DNA of 64,000 nt from an uncultured Naasia sp. (GTDB lineage Bacteria > Actinomycetota > Actinomycetes > Actinomycetales > Microbacteriaceae). The stretch covers positions 1-64,000 of the forward strand of contig CAJYYA010000007.1 in NCBI GenBank assembly GCA_913778905.1. The letters are read 5' to 3'. The notes under the pieces were generated by a model. The model saw only the letters and a program-made list of their open reading frames with translations, was not told where the DNA came from and did no database searches. Made by a program: the position numbers and the translations under genes. Shown here in pieces: positions 26,266-33,330 of this stretch (its first letter is position 1; every line of letters starts with the position of its first letter).

Positions 26266-27213
26266 TCAGCGGTCGGCATCCGCGTCGTGCGCGAAGGCCG
26301 GTCGGGGCGCCGCAGTGACCGGACGACTCCCTCCGTCCGCCGCCACCACCCGTGCGATCTCGGTGTGGTCGGCGGAGCCGGGCAGACGCTCGTAGGCGCT
26401 CTCCCACAGTGCGACGGCGGCAGCGGCGAGAGATGTCGGAGTCCCGTTCGCTTCGGCGAGACCCCGGGCGATCTTCATGTCCTTCAGCATGAGGGCCAGC
26501 CCGAATCCCGAGTCGTACCCGCCGGGGAGGACGAAGTTCGGCCACTTGTTATCGGTCGAGCCGCTGCGGCCGCTCGAGGTGTTGAACACCTGGAGCATGA
26601 CCTCGGGGTCGAGCCCGAACGCGACCCCGGCTTCCATCGCCTCCGAGGTCGCCCAGAGGTGGGTCGCCGACAGCAGATTGTTGAGCGCTTTGATGGCGTG
26701 ACCCGAGCCGACGGCCCCGCACCGCACGGGCTTGCCGAGCACTTCGAGCGCGGGGAGCACCCGGTCGACGGCACCCGGCTCTCCCCCGACCATGATCGTG
26801 AGCGCGCCCCGCTCGGCCCCCTTCACCCCGCCGGACACGGGAGCGTCCACCAGCGAGATCCCCGCCTTGGCCAGCTCGTCCGCGAGGGCCCGGGTTCGGA
26901 GGGGCTCCGAGGAGCTCATGTCGACGACGATGTCACCGGTCGCGAGCGCGCCACCCTCGACCAATTCGTCGACCACCGCGCCGACGATGGCGGAGTTCGG
27001 CAGCATCAGGACCACGATGTCGGCGACCTCGGCCGCCTCCACCGCTGACCGGCACCCGGTGGCGCCGAGCCCGGCGGCACGTTCGACGGCCGCTTCCGAC
27101 ACGTCGAACGCACGTACTTCGAACCCGTTCTCGACGAGCAGTCGGGTCATGGGAGTGCCCATGTTGCCCAGACCGATGAACGCGACGGTGGCTCCGCTGC
27201 GCTCGTCAGACAC
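26266..27213 (-). CDS. NAD(P)-dependent beta-hydroxyacid dehydrogenase (HIBADH family) 1
   Basis: A 315-residue protein of the 3-hydroxyisobutyrate dehydrogenase / tartronate-semialdehyde reductase family. The Rossmann motif FIGLGNMG is at residues 12-19, the substrate loop DAPVSGGVKGAERG follows the nucleotide domain, and GSGHAIKALNNLL contains the catalytic lysine. It would interconvert a beta-hydroxyacid and a semialdehyde. GTG 27213 overlaps the upstream CMD gene by eight bases. It is the last enzyme gene before gntR in this operon and a paralogue of the gene at 28026-28943; the two are clearly distinct in sequence. Confidence 0.87.
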   Translation of the reverse strand: MSDERSGATVAFIGLGNMGTPMTRLLVENGFEVRAFDVSEAAVERAAGLGATGCRSAVEAAEVADIVVLMLPNSAIVGAVVDELVEGGALATGDIVVDMSSSEPLRTRALADELAKAGISLVDAPVSGGVKGAERGALTIMVGGEPGAVDRVLPALEVLGKPVRCGAVGSGHAIKALNNLLSATHLWATSEAMEAGVAFGLDPEVMLQVFNTSSGRSGSTDNKWPNFVLPGGYDSGFGLALMLKDMKIARGLAEANGTPTSLAAAAVALWESAYERLPGSADHTEIARVVAADGGSRPVTAAPRPAFAHDADADR

Positions 27214-27628
27214 GCGCACTGTCCGAGTCGGTCGTCGCTGCGCGCACCTCGTTGATGACGCCTTCCGCGATCCGGAAGGACTCGAGGGCCGCCGGGACCC
27301 CCGCGTAGATGGCGGTCTGCAGGAGTGTCTCCTGGATCTCGTCCTCGGTGACGCCGTTGGTGAGGGCGCCCCGCACGTGGACGGCGAGCTCATGCGACCT
27401 GTTCAACGCGGTCAGCATGGCGATGTTGAGAAGGCTGCGGGTGCGCAACGGCAGGCCGTCACGCGTCCAGACGGTGCCCCAGCAGTACTCCGTGACCAGG
27501 TTCTGCATGGGACGGGCGAATTCGGAGACGTTGCCGAGCGAGCGATCGACGTGCGCCCGACCGAGGACCGCGCGGCGCACCGCGAGCCCGGCGTCGAAGG
27601 TCTCGCTGTGGGTGGTGTCAGAGGTCAT
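27206..27628 (-). CDS. Carboxymuconolactone decarboxylase (CMD) family protein
   Basis: A 140-residue all-helical CMD-domain protein in the PcaC-like subgroup rather than AhpD, because no CxxC redox pair is present. The conserved core runs from EFARPMQNLVTEYCWGTVW (about 36-54) through LPLRTRSLLNIAMLTALNRSHEL to TEDEIQETLLQTAIYAGVPAALE. Relatives decarboxylate gamma-carboxymuconolactone, but many stand-alone members in sugar-acid loci have unknown roles. Its stop overlaps HIBADH1, and its start overlaps the cupin stop by one base (TGATG), so it is part of one coupled transcript. Confidence 0.88.
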   Translation of the reverse strand: MTSDTTHSETFDAGLAVRRAVLGRAHVDRSLGNVSEFARPMQNLVTEYCWGTVWTRDGLPLRTRSLLNIAMLTALNRSHELAVHVRGALTNGVTEDEIQETLLQTAIYAGVPAALESFRIAEGVINEVRAATTDSDSARV

Positions 27629-28029
27629 CAGTGTTCCGTTTCATCGAGGGGAGCCAGGTAGTCGCTCTCCGCGACCTCGCTGTCCCAGTTGGTGGGGCCG
27701 AGTGAGATCGCGGTGTGCGTCATGAACGAGTCGGGTGCCGCGCCGTGCCAGTGCCGCTCCCCCGGCGGGACCCAGACGGTGTCTCCTGCTGAGATGACGA
27801 CGGCGGGCGCACCTTCGCTCTGCACGAGTCCCCGGCCGGCCACGACCTCGAGGATCTGCCCCTCGGTGTGGCTGTGCCAGTAGGTCCGCGCGCCCGGGTT
27901 GAAGGTGACGGTGTTGATGGTGACCCCGTCGGTGGCGGGCATGGTGAGGAAGTTGAAGACCTGGCCGGTGAATTGCGATCCCGTCTTCCCGGCCGTCCCG
28001 TTGCGTTCGGCCGCTCGTACGAGTCTCAT
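27628..28029 (-). CDS. Single-domain cupin protein
   Basis: A 133-residue cupin. Motif 1 gives metal ligands His52 and His54 (YWHSHTEGQ) with a glutamine or glutamate nearby, motif 2 gives His93 and His95 (PPGERHWHG). The fold and size match small cupins that accompany CMD proteins and act as isomerases, dioxygenases or lactone-processing enzymes. Which of these applies is unknown. Adjacent genes on both sides overlap it (four bases with HIBADH2, one with CMD), pointing to stoichiometric production with them. Confidence 0.85.
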   Translation of the reverse strand: MRLVRAAERNGTAGKTGSQFTGQVFNFLTMPATDGVTINTVTFNPGARTYWHSHTEGQILEVVAGRGLVQSEGAPAVVISAGDTVWVPPGERHWHGAAPDSFMTHTAISLGPTNWDSEVAESDYLAPLDETEH

Positions 28030-28943
28030 GAGTCGGCTCCATCGCTCGCGGCGGCGTCACTCAGCCTGGTTCCACCGGACAGGTCGCCCAGGGCGTCGAC
28101 CACCGTGTTGCTGATGTCGGCGGCGCGCCCCGTGGCGATGGCGGACCCGAAGCTCGCGAGCGGTCCGGATGCGTGGAGTCCCGCGACACCGAGCCCCGCG
28201 ATCAGGTCGGTGTAGAGCAGGACGTCCTTCATCATGAGCGAGTTCGTGAGCCCGCCCTTCAGGTAGTCGCCGTGGACGATCTTGGGGAATCGGTTGAGAG
28301 TCGCGAAGTTCACGCCGGAGCTGGTGTTGAGCACGCCGAGCAATGCGTCCATGTCGAGGCCGGCCTTCTTGCCTGCCACCATCACTTCGGACGTCGCGGA
28401 GAGGGCCACCGCGTTGAGGAAGTTGTTGAGCAGCTTCGTCGTGTGGCCGGACCCGCTCGCGCCCATGTGGAAGACGTGGGAGGCGAAGTGATCGAGTGCC
28501 TCCTGCGCTTCGCCGAGTGCGTCCGCATCGCCACCCACCATGAGGGTGAGTGCGCCCTTCTCGGCCGCGGCGGCTCCTCCTGAGATTCCGGCGTCCAGGT
28601 AGTGGGCGCCCTTCTCGGCGAGGGCCGCGGCGATCCGGCGGGTCGAGTCGGGCGCAGCGGTGGAGAGATCGACGACGATCTGGCCGACGCGAGCGTTGGC
28701 GAGTACGCCGTCCTCGCCGAGCACCACGGCCTCGACGACACGGCTGTCGGGAAGGCTGAGGAGGACGAGGTCCGCCCGTCGGGTGACGTCACCCGCCGAC
28801 TCGGCCGCCACAGCCCCCGCGGCGGCGATGTTCGGAGTGTGCGCGTCGAAGCCGACGACCTCCACCCCCGCTCCCGTGATGCACCGCGTCATGCGGCCAC
28901 CCATGTTGCCCAAACCGATGAATCCGATCGTGCGCCCGCTCAT
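28026..28943 (-). CDS. NAD(P)-dependent beta-hydroxyacid dehydrogenase (HIBADH family) 2
   Basis: A 305-residue enzyme with the cofactor motif FIGLGNMG at residues 8-15, the loop DAGISGGAAAAEKGALTLMVGG and GSGHTTKLLNNFL containing the catalytic lysine. Same family as the protein encoded at 26266-27213 but divergent enough to have its own substrate. The ATG at 28943 is preferred to an upstream frame because it begins directly at the first beta strand and overlaps the SDR stop by four bases. Probably reduces a semialdehyde or oxidises a beta-hydroxyacid produced in the pathway. Confidence 0.87.
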   Translation of the reverse strand: MSGRTIGFIGLGNMGGRMTRCITGAGVEVVGFDAHTPNIAAAGAVAAESAGDVTRRADLVLLSLPDSRVVEAVVLGEDGVLANARVGQIVVDLSTAAPDSTRRIAAALAEKGAHYLDAGISGGAAAAEKGALTLMVGGDADALGEAQEALDHFASHVFHMGASGSGHTTKLLNNFLNAVALSATSEVMVAGKKAGLDMDALLGVLNTSSGVNFATLNRFPKIVHGDYLKGGLTNSLMMKDVLLYTDLIAGLGVAGLHASGPLASFGSAIATGRAADISNTVVDALGDLSGGTRLSDAAASDGADS

Positions 28944-29803
28944 GCGTCGCGCCCCTTCCAGTCGTCTCCGTAGAGCGCGCTGTCCACGCGATCCGTGTCC
29001 CAAGCTCCCGCGCCGCCCGAGGGGCGGACGGTGTTGACGATCGTCGCGCCGCCGTCGGCCGAGACGATCTGTCCCGCCATGTAGGACGCATCCTCCGACA
29101 GGAGGAATGCGGCGACGGCGGCGATCTCCTCGGGCGACCCCGCGCGTCGAAGAGGGGTCGTCGAGGCACGTCGCACCATGTCGTTCTTGCCGCCCGACGT
29201 GCTCGCCGCGGCGGCGAACAACTCGGTCGGAACGATCCCGGGGGCGACCCCGTTGACCCTGATACCCAATGGCCCGCCGTACATCGCGGCGCTGTGGATG
29301 AGGCCCGCGACCGCGTGCTTGCTCACCACGTAGGGCAGGAGGTCGGCACTACCGGTGAGACTGGCGATCGACGCGGTGAGGACGATCGCGCCCGTGCTCC
29401 GCTGGTCGCGGAAGCACCGGAAAGCGGCCTGCAGTCCGAGGAGCTGCCCCCGGACGTTCACGGCCATGACGCGCTCGAAGTCTTCGATCGCGAGATCGGG
29501 GAGCGCGTCGAAACTGCCGAAGATGCCGGCGTTGAGGTGGTGCAGATCGAGACGTCCGAACGCGGACAGACCGGCATCCACATACGACTGCACCCCTTCG
29601 GCGGAGGAGATGTCTGCGCGGACGGCGACGGCAGGACCGGGGAGTCCGCCTGCGACACCGGCCGCGGCATCCCCGTCGATGTCCACGACGACCACCGACG
29701 CTCCCTCACGGGAGAGCCGTTCGGCCGACGCGCGTCCGAGTCCCCCACCCGCGCCGGTGACGACGGCGACCTGTCCGTCGAAACGTCGTGAATCGGAACT
29801 CAT
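28940..29803 (-). CDS. SDR-family oxidoreductase
   Basis: A 287-residue classical SDR. TGAGGGLG at residues 16-23 binds the nucleotide; the acidic DID after strand 2 (41-43) favours NAD over NADP. The NAG motif is at 91-93, the catalytic serine near 145-148, and YxxxK at 158-162. The C-terminus has the usual GQIVSADGGA. The last 25 residues extend past the typical end. It probably oxidises a hydroxyl to a ketone or the reverse within the sugar or polyol pathway of this operon. Four-base overlaps link it to both neighbours. Confidence 0.88.
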   Translation of the reverse strand: MSSDSRRFDGQVAVVTGAGGGLGRASAERLSREGASVVVVDIDGDAAAGVAGGLPGPAVAVRADISSAEGVQSYVDAGLSAFGRLDLHHLNAGIFGSFDALPDLAIEDFERVMAVNVRGQLLGLQAAFRCFRDQRSTGAIVLTASIASLTGSADLLPYVVSKHAVAGLIHSAAMYGGPLGIRVNGVAPGIVPTELFAAAASTSGGKNDMVRRASTTPLRRAGSPEEIAAVAAFLLSEDASYMAGQIVSADGGATIVNTVRPSGGAGAWDTDRVDSALYGDDWKGRDA

Positions 29804-30609
29804 CGCTTCCCTCCCACAGTGGCGGCCAACTCGGTCAGCGGACCCGTGACAGGCGTGAACCTCGACAGGGTCGCCGGATCGTGACCCGATACGACGTGAC
29901 GGATCTCGCCTGACGCCTCGAGTCGGCGGATGACCGCGAAGCTGTCGTACATCTCGACGAGATCGGCGACCGAGGTGAACACGATGTCGCGCTCGTACTC
30001 CTCGTAGTAGTGGACCGCGTCGGAGGCAAGGAGCACCGTCCCGTCGGCGGTGTCGACGAACACGATGCTCTGGCCGGGGGTGTGACCGCCGATCTCACGC
30101 ATCCGCACGCCGGGCCGGATCTCGCGCTCCCCGTCGATCAGCTCGACGCGGCCGCGGGCGGCGGCGTCTCGGAGATGGGAGATCTCGGAGTCCTCGACGG
30201 AGTGCGCGAACAGCGGCTTGTCGGCGTGCGGTCCCGTCCAGAAGTCGAACTCCTTCCGCGACATGACGATGTTCGCGTCGGGGAAGAGCGGAAGGTTGCC
30301 GATGTGGTCGTAGTGCCCGTGGGTCACGATGACGGTCGGCGCCGTGCCGGGCTCCACACCCGCGAGGCGGAGCGCTTCGGCCGGATCGATGAGCAGAGTC
30401 CGTCCCCGACTCTCACCCCCGTGGCGCGAGAATCCGCAGTCGACGAGGAGACGCTCTTCTCCGTCGCTCAGCACCCAGAAGAAGTAGTCCATCCCGATGG
30501 GACCGTCCGGCTCGTGATACAGGCCGTAGTTCAGGTAGACGTCGCTCCGCGTCGTCTGACGGGTGCCGTACTTGACGATGGTGACCGTCCAGTGGCGCGC
30601 CTCAGCCAC
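29800..30609 (-). CDS. Metallo-beta-lactamase-fold hydrolase (AHL-lactonase-like)
   Basis: A 269-residue MBL-fold protein. The zinc signature HxHxDH is at 97-102 (THGHYDHIGN), with a further histidine in EIGGHTPGQS, an aspartate in LLASDAVHYYEE and a C-terminal histidine in VVSGHDPA. The pattern resembles N-acyl-homoserine lactonases, which open lactone rings. In this catabolic context hydrolysis of a sugar lactone is at least as likely as quorum quenching; that is inference. The GTG start at 30609 overlaps the GMC gene by eight bases. No signal peptide. Confidence 0.86.
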   Translation of the reverse strand: MAEARHWTVTIVKYGTRQTTRSDVYLNYGLYHEPDGPIGMDYFFWVLSDGEERLLVDCGFSRHGGESRGRTLLIDPAEALRLAGVEPGTAPTVIVTHGHYDHIGNLPLFPDANIVMSRKEFDFWTGPHADKPLFAHSVEDSEISHLRDAAARGRVELIDGEREIRPGVRMREIGGHTPGQSIVFVDTADGTVLLASDAVHYYEEYERDIVFTSVADLVEMYDSFAVIRRLEASGEIRHVVSGHDPATLSRFTPVTGPLTELAATVGGKR

Positions 30610-32197
30610 GGGTCGCCTCCCAGATCTTGTCGGCGGCACGCAGCGCGAGCGCCTGCACCGTGTGCGTCGGGTTGACCGACGCTCCCGTCGGGAAGCTGGA
30701 ACCGTCGACCACGTAGAGGTTCGGAACGTCGTGAGCGCGGTTGTTCGCATCGACGACCGAGGTCGCCGGATCGGACCCCATACGTGCCGTGCCGAGGAGA
30801 TGCCAGCCGAGGATCGAGTCGAACCCCGTCGTGCGCACCGATTCAGCGCCCGCGGCGAAGGCCAATTCGGTCGCGCGACGAACTCCGTCGGCGCCCAGCC
30901 GCTTCGAGTTCTCGCTCAGCGTGTAATAGGTCCTCACGCCGGGCAGCCCGAAGTCGTCGAGGTTCTCCTCATCGAGTTCGACGCGGTTGTGCTCCTCCGG
31001 TGCGTCGTCGCCGCAGACCCAGATGGTGGCCTCGTGGTTGAGGTGATGCTCGAGCGCCTCGTGGTGCCCTTCGCCCCACGGAGCGGTCGCCAAGGCCGTG
31101 TTGAGAGGCGAGTACCCCCGCATCGCCACCATGGTGAACCCGCGCTTGTAGTCGTTGGCGGGGTCGGTCTCGTAAAAGTGTCGGGAGGAGACGGTGCCGC
31201 CCCAAGCGCCGTGGTCCGCGTCGGTGGGCTCGGCGAAGCGGCCGATCACCATGGTCTGCACGTGGGGCATGAAGTTCTTGCCCACCTGCCCGCTGCTGTT
31301 GGCGAGACCGTTCGGGAAGCGCGCCGATCGCGACATGAGGAGCAGACGAGGGGTCCCGATCCCGTTTCCGCACACCACGACGGTCTTGGCCTCGGCCCGC
31401 CGAAGCGCACCCGACTCGTCGTAGTAGAGCGCGCCGGTGGCCGCACCGTCGTCGTCGACCGTGATCTCGCGCACCCGCGCCTGAGTGCGCAACCGCGCCC
31501 CGGCCTCGAGCGCCTCCGGCCAGTAGGTGTTCGAGGGGAGCGACAGAGCTCCGCTCGGACAACCGAAGGCGCAGAAACCTCGGTTGACGCAGGCGGGCCG
31601 CCCCTTGTAATCCTCGGAGATGAGGGCCTGCGACTGAGCCCACCAGTACCACCCGAGCTTGTCGAAGCCGTCGACCCACCGGTCGCCCTGGCGGCCGATG
31701 GGGATGGGAGGGAGGGGCACCTCGGGGCGACCGGGCTGCACGGGGTCGCCGCCGGCTCCCGACATGCCCATCATCCGCTCGTTCACCTCGTAGTACGGAA
31801 CGAGGTCCTCATATGAGATGGGCCAATCGACCCCGAAGTCGTCCAGCGATTTGGCGCGGAAGTCCGAGGGCTGAAGCCGCCAGAAATGCCCGCCGTACCC
31901 GATGGCGCTGCCTCCGACGGCCGAGTACATGTAGACGTCGACGGGGTTCTCACCGAGGTTGGTGACCGGATAATCCGCGGGCCCCCGGCGTTTGCCCGGG
32001 CTCGCGTTCCAGTAGTGGCGGCCGCGGACCTCCCAATCGGCGTGGTTCTTCGGGATCTCCTCCTCGGGCACCCAGTCGCCCTGCTCCAGGCACAGCACGT
32101 CGAGGCTACGCCGGGCGAGGCTCCAGACGACGGCGGCGCCCGCGGCCCCCGCCCCGATGACCAGGACGTCGGCGGTTTCGGTCTGCAGCTCGGTCAT
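30602..32197 (-). CDS. GMC-family FAD-dependent oxidoreductase 1
   Basis: A 531-residue flavoenzyme. The FAD motif GAGAAG is at residues 15-20. The C-terminal GMC domain contains the catalytic-site His466 (GWHLLGTARMG) and Asn509 (SVNPTHT). Cysteines 203, 209 and 213 in CVNRGFCAFGC form a C-x5-C-x3-C pattern like the cysteine cluster of the large subunits of membrane gluconate, fructose and glucose dehydrogenases, where it holds an iron-sulfur cluster; that role here is inference. It overlaps by four bases the gene for a subunit-3-like protein, its probable partner. Likely oxidises a sugar or polyol hydroxyl. Confidence 0.9.
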   Translation of the reverse strand: MTELQTETADVLVIGAGAAGAAVVWSLARRSLDVLCLEQGDWVPEEEIPKNHADWEVRGRHYWNASPGKRRGPADYPVTNLGENPVDVYMYSAVGGSAIGYGGHFWRLQPSDFRAKSLDDFGVDWPISYEDLVPYYEVNERMMGMSGAGGDPVQPGRPEVPLPPIPIGRQGDRWVDGFDKLGWYWWAQSQALISEDYKGRPACVNRGFCAFGCPSGALSLPSNTYWPEALEAGARLRTQARVREITVDDDGAATGALYYDESGALRRAEAKTVVVCGNGIGTPRLLLMSRSARFPNGLANSSGQVGKNFMPHVQTMVIGRFAEPTDADHGAWGGTVSSRHFYETDPANDYKRGFTMVAMRGYSPLNTALATAPWGEGHHEALEHHLNHEATIWVCGDDAPEEHNRVELDEENLDDFGLPGVRTYYTLSENSKRLGADGVRRATELAFAAGAESVRTTGFDSILGWHLLGTARMGSDPATSVVDANNRAHDVPNLYVVDGSSFPTGASVNPTHTVQALALRAADKIWEATRG

Positions 32198-32757
32198 GCG
32201 GAGACGCTCCTGTATCGGTCGGCACGCTCGCCGATGGTGATGAGACGGTCGGAGGGGAACGGCTTCATGGCCTTGCCCACAACGGTGTTGGTGACGTCGA
32301 AGCCCGTCCGCTCCCGCACGATGTCCTGCACGGCAGGGGTCCTGTAATAGGCCTCGTAGGTCAATTCGAAGACGACCCCGAACGCCTCGGGAGCGCCGGT
32401 CTTCTCGATCGTCTTCAGGATCTCGGTCTGCTCGGCGGGCGAGCATGCGGAGAAGCCCTTGCCATGGAGAGATCGGGCGGCCCGTTCCGCCGCGTCGATG
32501 CCGGCGAGCACCACTGGACGAAGGGTCGGCGCCTTGACGAGGATCGCGTCGATGTACGCGACCGCGTCGGTCTCTCCGGCGGAGGGCCAGATGTCGGTCC
32601 CCGGGATGAGTCGACGCACCCAGGCGTCGAGAACGTCGATCCGCTGCGTGTCGAGGACGCGGAGCGTTCCGACCTCCTCGGTGGTGACGTACGTGCGCCC
32701 CATGAGCGGCGCATACGGGTTGGCGCCGGAGGCGCCTTCGCGGTGATCGAAGGCCAT
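32194..32757 (-). CDS. Gluconate 2-dehydrogenase subunit 3-like protein 1
   Basis: A 187-residue helical protein of the gluconate-2-dehydrogenase subunit 3 family, judged from the pattern TLRVLDTQRIDVLDAWVRRLIPGTD at about 31-55, the DAVAYIDAIL stretch and GFSACSPAEQTEILKTIE. In classical enzymes this small subunit assists maturation and export of the GMC subunit. No twin-arginine or Sec signal is present, so the complex should stay in the cytoplasm. Its stop overlaps the GMC1 start by four bases. It is the second such protein in the operon; each GMC gene has its own. Confidence 0.72.
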   Translation of the reverse strand: MAFDHREGASGANPYAPLMGRTYVTTEEVGTLRVLDTQRIDVLDAWVRRLIPGTDIWPSAGETDAVAYIDAILVKAPTLRPVVLAGIDAAERAARSLHGKGFSACSPAEQTEILKTIEKTGAPEAFGVVFELTYEAYYRTPAVQDIVRERTGFDVTNTVVGKAMKPFPSDRLITIGERADRYRSVSA

Positions 32758-32764
32758 TGCTCAG

Positions 32765-32785
32765 GCCTCCCGTCGGGACGGGAGG
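32765..32785. other. Perfect 9-bp inverted repeat in the only operon gap
   Basis: CCTCCCGTC and GACGGGAGG (32766-32774 and 32777-32785) with a two-base centre lie in the 111-base gap between the two GMC modules. It may be an RNA hairpin, a processing site or a protein-binding palindrome that splits expression of the two modules. Position and symmetry are the only evidence. Confidence 0.35.
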
Positions 32786-32868
32786 ATCCCGGATCGAGGT
32801 GACGACAACACTGTCTTCCTTTCAAGAGGAGCGGGACCGGTCCGCGCCGGCGGGGCGCGACCGGAGAA

Positions 32869-33330
32869 CTAGGGGGTGGGACGGTAGATGGGGCCCCGAG
32901 AGGTGACCGGCGCGACCAGTTCGGCGAGGTCATCGTCGAAACGGATGGGTATCGCCGACCGCTTCTTGTAGCCGACGCGCTCGGCTACGACCGGGTCGAG
33001 GAAATAGGCCGCCGTCACGGCGTCTGCCAGGCCGCGGAGCTCGGGGATGCCACGGGAGTCGAGTTCCGCGAAGTCGGCCGGGAGGGGCTCTTCGATCGCG
33101 GCGAGCCCCGCCTCGACGACGTCCAGGAGGTCGGGACGAACCGACAGGACGCGGTCGATCTGCACACCGTGCACGTCCGCGTCGGACGCTTTCGGCATGT
33201 CGGCCGAGGCGGGGATGAGCAGGTCGGCCACCCGGGCGAGCTTGGCCCTGTCCTCGGCGCTCAGCCGCGCGGCGGCGGAATGGGCGGCTCCGGCGGGACC
33301 CACCCCGATGGTGATGTCGACGCCGCTCAC
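32869..33330 (-). CDS. Gluconate 2-dehydrogenase subunit 3-like protein 2
   Basis: A 153-residue helical protein. The core, SAEDRAKLARVADLLIPASADMPKASDADVHGVQIDRVLSVRPDLLD at about 24-69, is the standard subunit-3 pattern with a histidine in the DVHG stretch. There is no export signal. Its GTG start follows from a four-base overlap with the stop of the GMC2 gene at 33327, which fixes the pair GMC2 / small subunit. The sequence differs strongly from the paralogue at 32194-32757, so the two modules are not a recent duplication. Confidence 0.72.
   Translation of the reverse strand: MSGVDITIGVGPAGAAHSAAARLSAEDRAKLARVADLLIPASADMPKASDADVHGVQIDRVLSVRPDLLDVVEAGLAAIEEPLPADFAELDSRGIPELRGLADAVTAAYFLDPVVAERVGYKKRSAIPIRFDDDLAELVAPVTSRGPIYRPTP

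Noticed and set aside
27206-28029. Protocatechuate (beta-ketoadipate) pathway suggested by the CMD protein
   Set aside because: No ring-cleavage dioxygenase, cycloisomerase or hydrolase of that pathway is present.
29800-30609. Calling the MBL-fold protein a quorum-quenching AHL lactonase
   Set aside because: The HxHxDH motif is shared by many lactonases and the operon context points to sugar-lactone chemistry, so the name was not used as a function.
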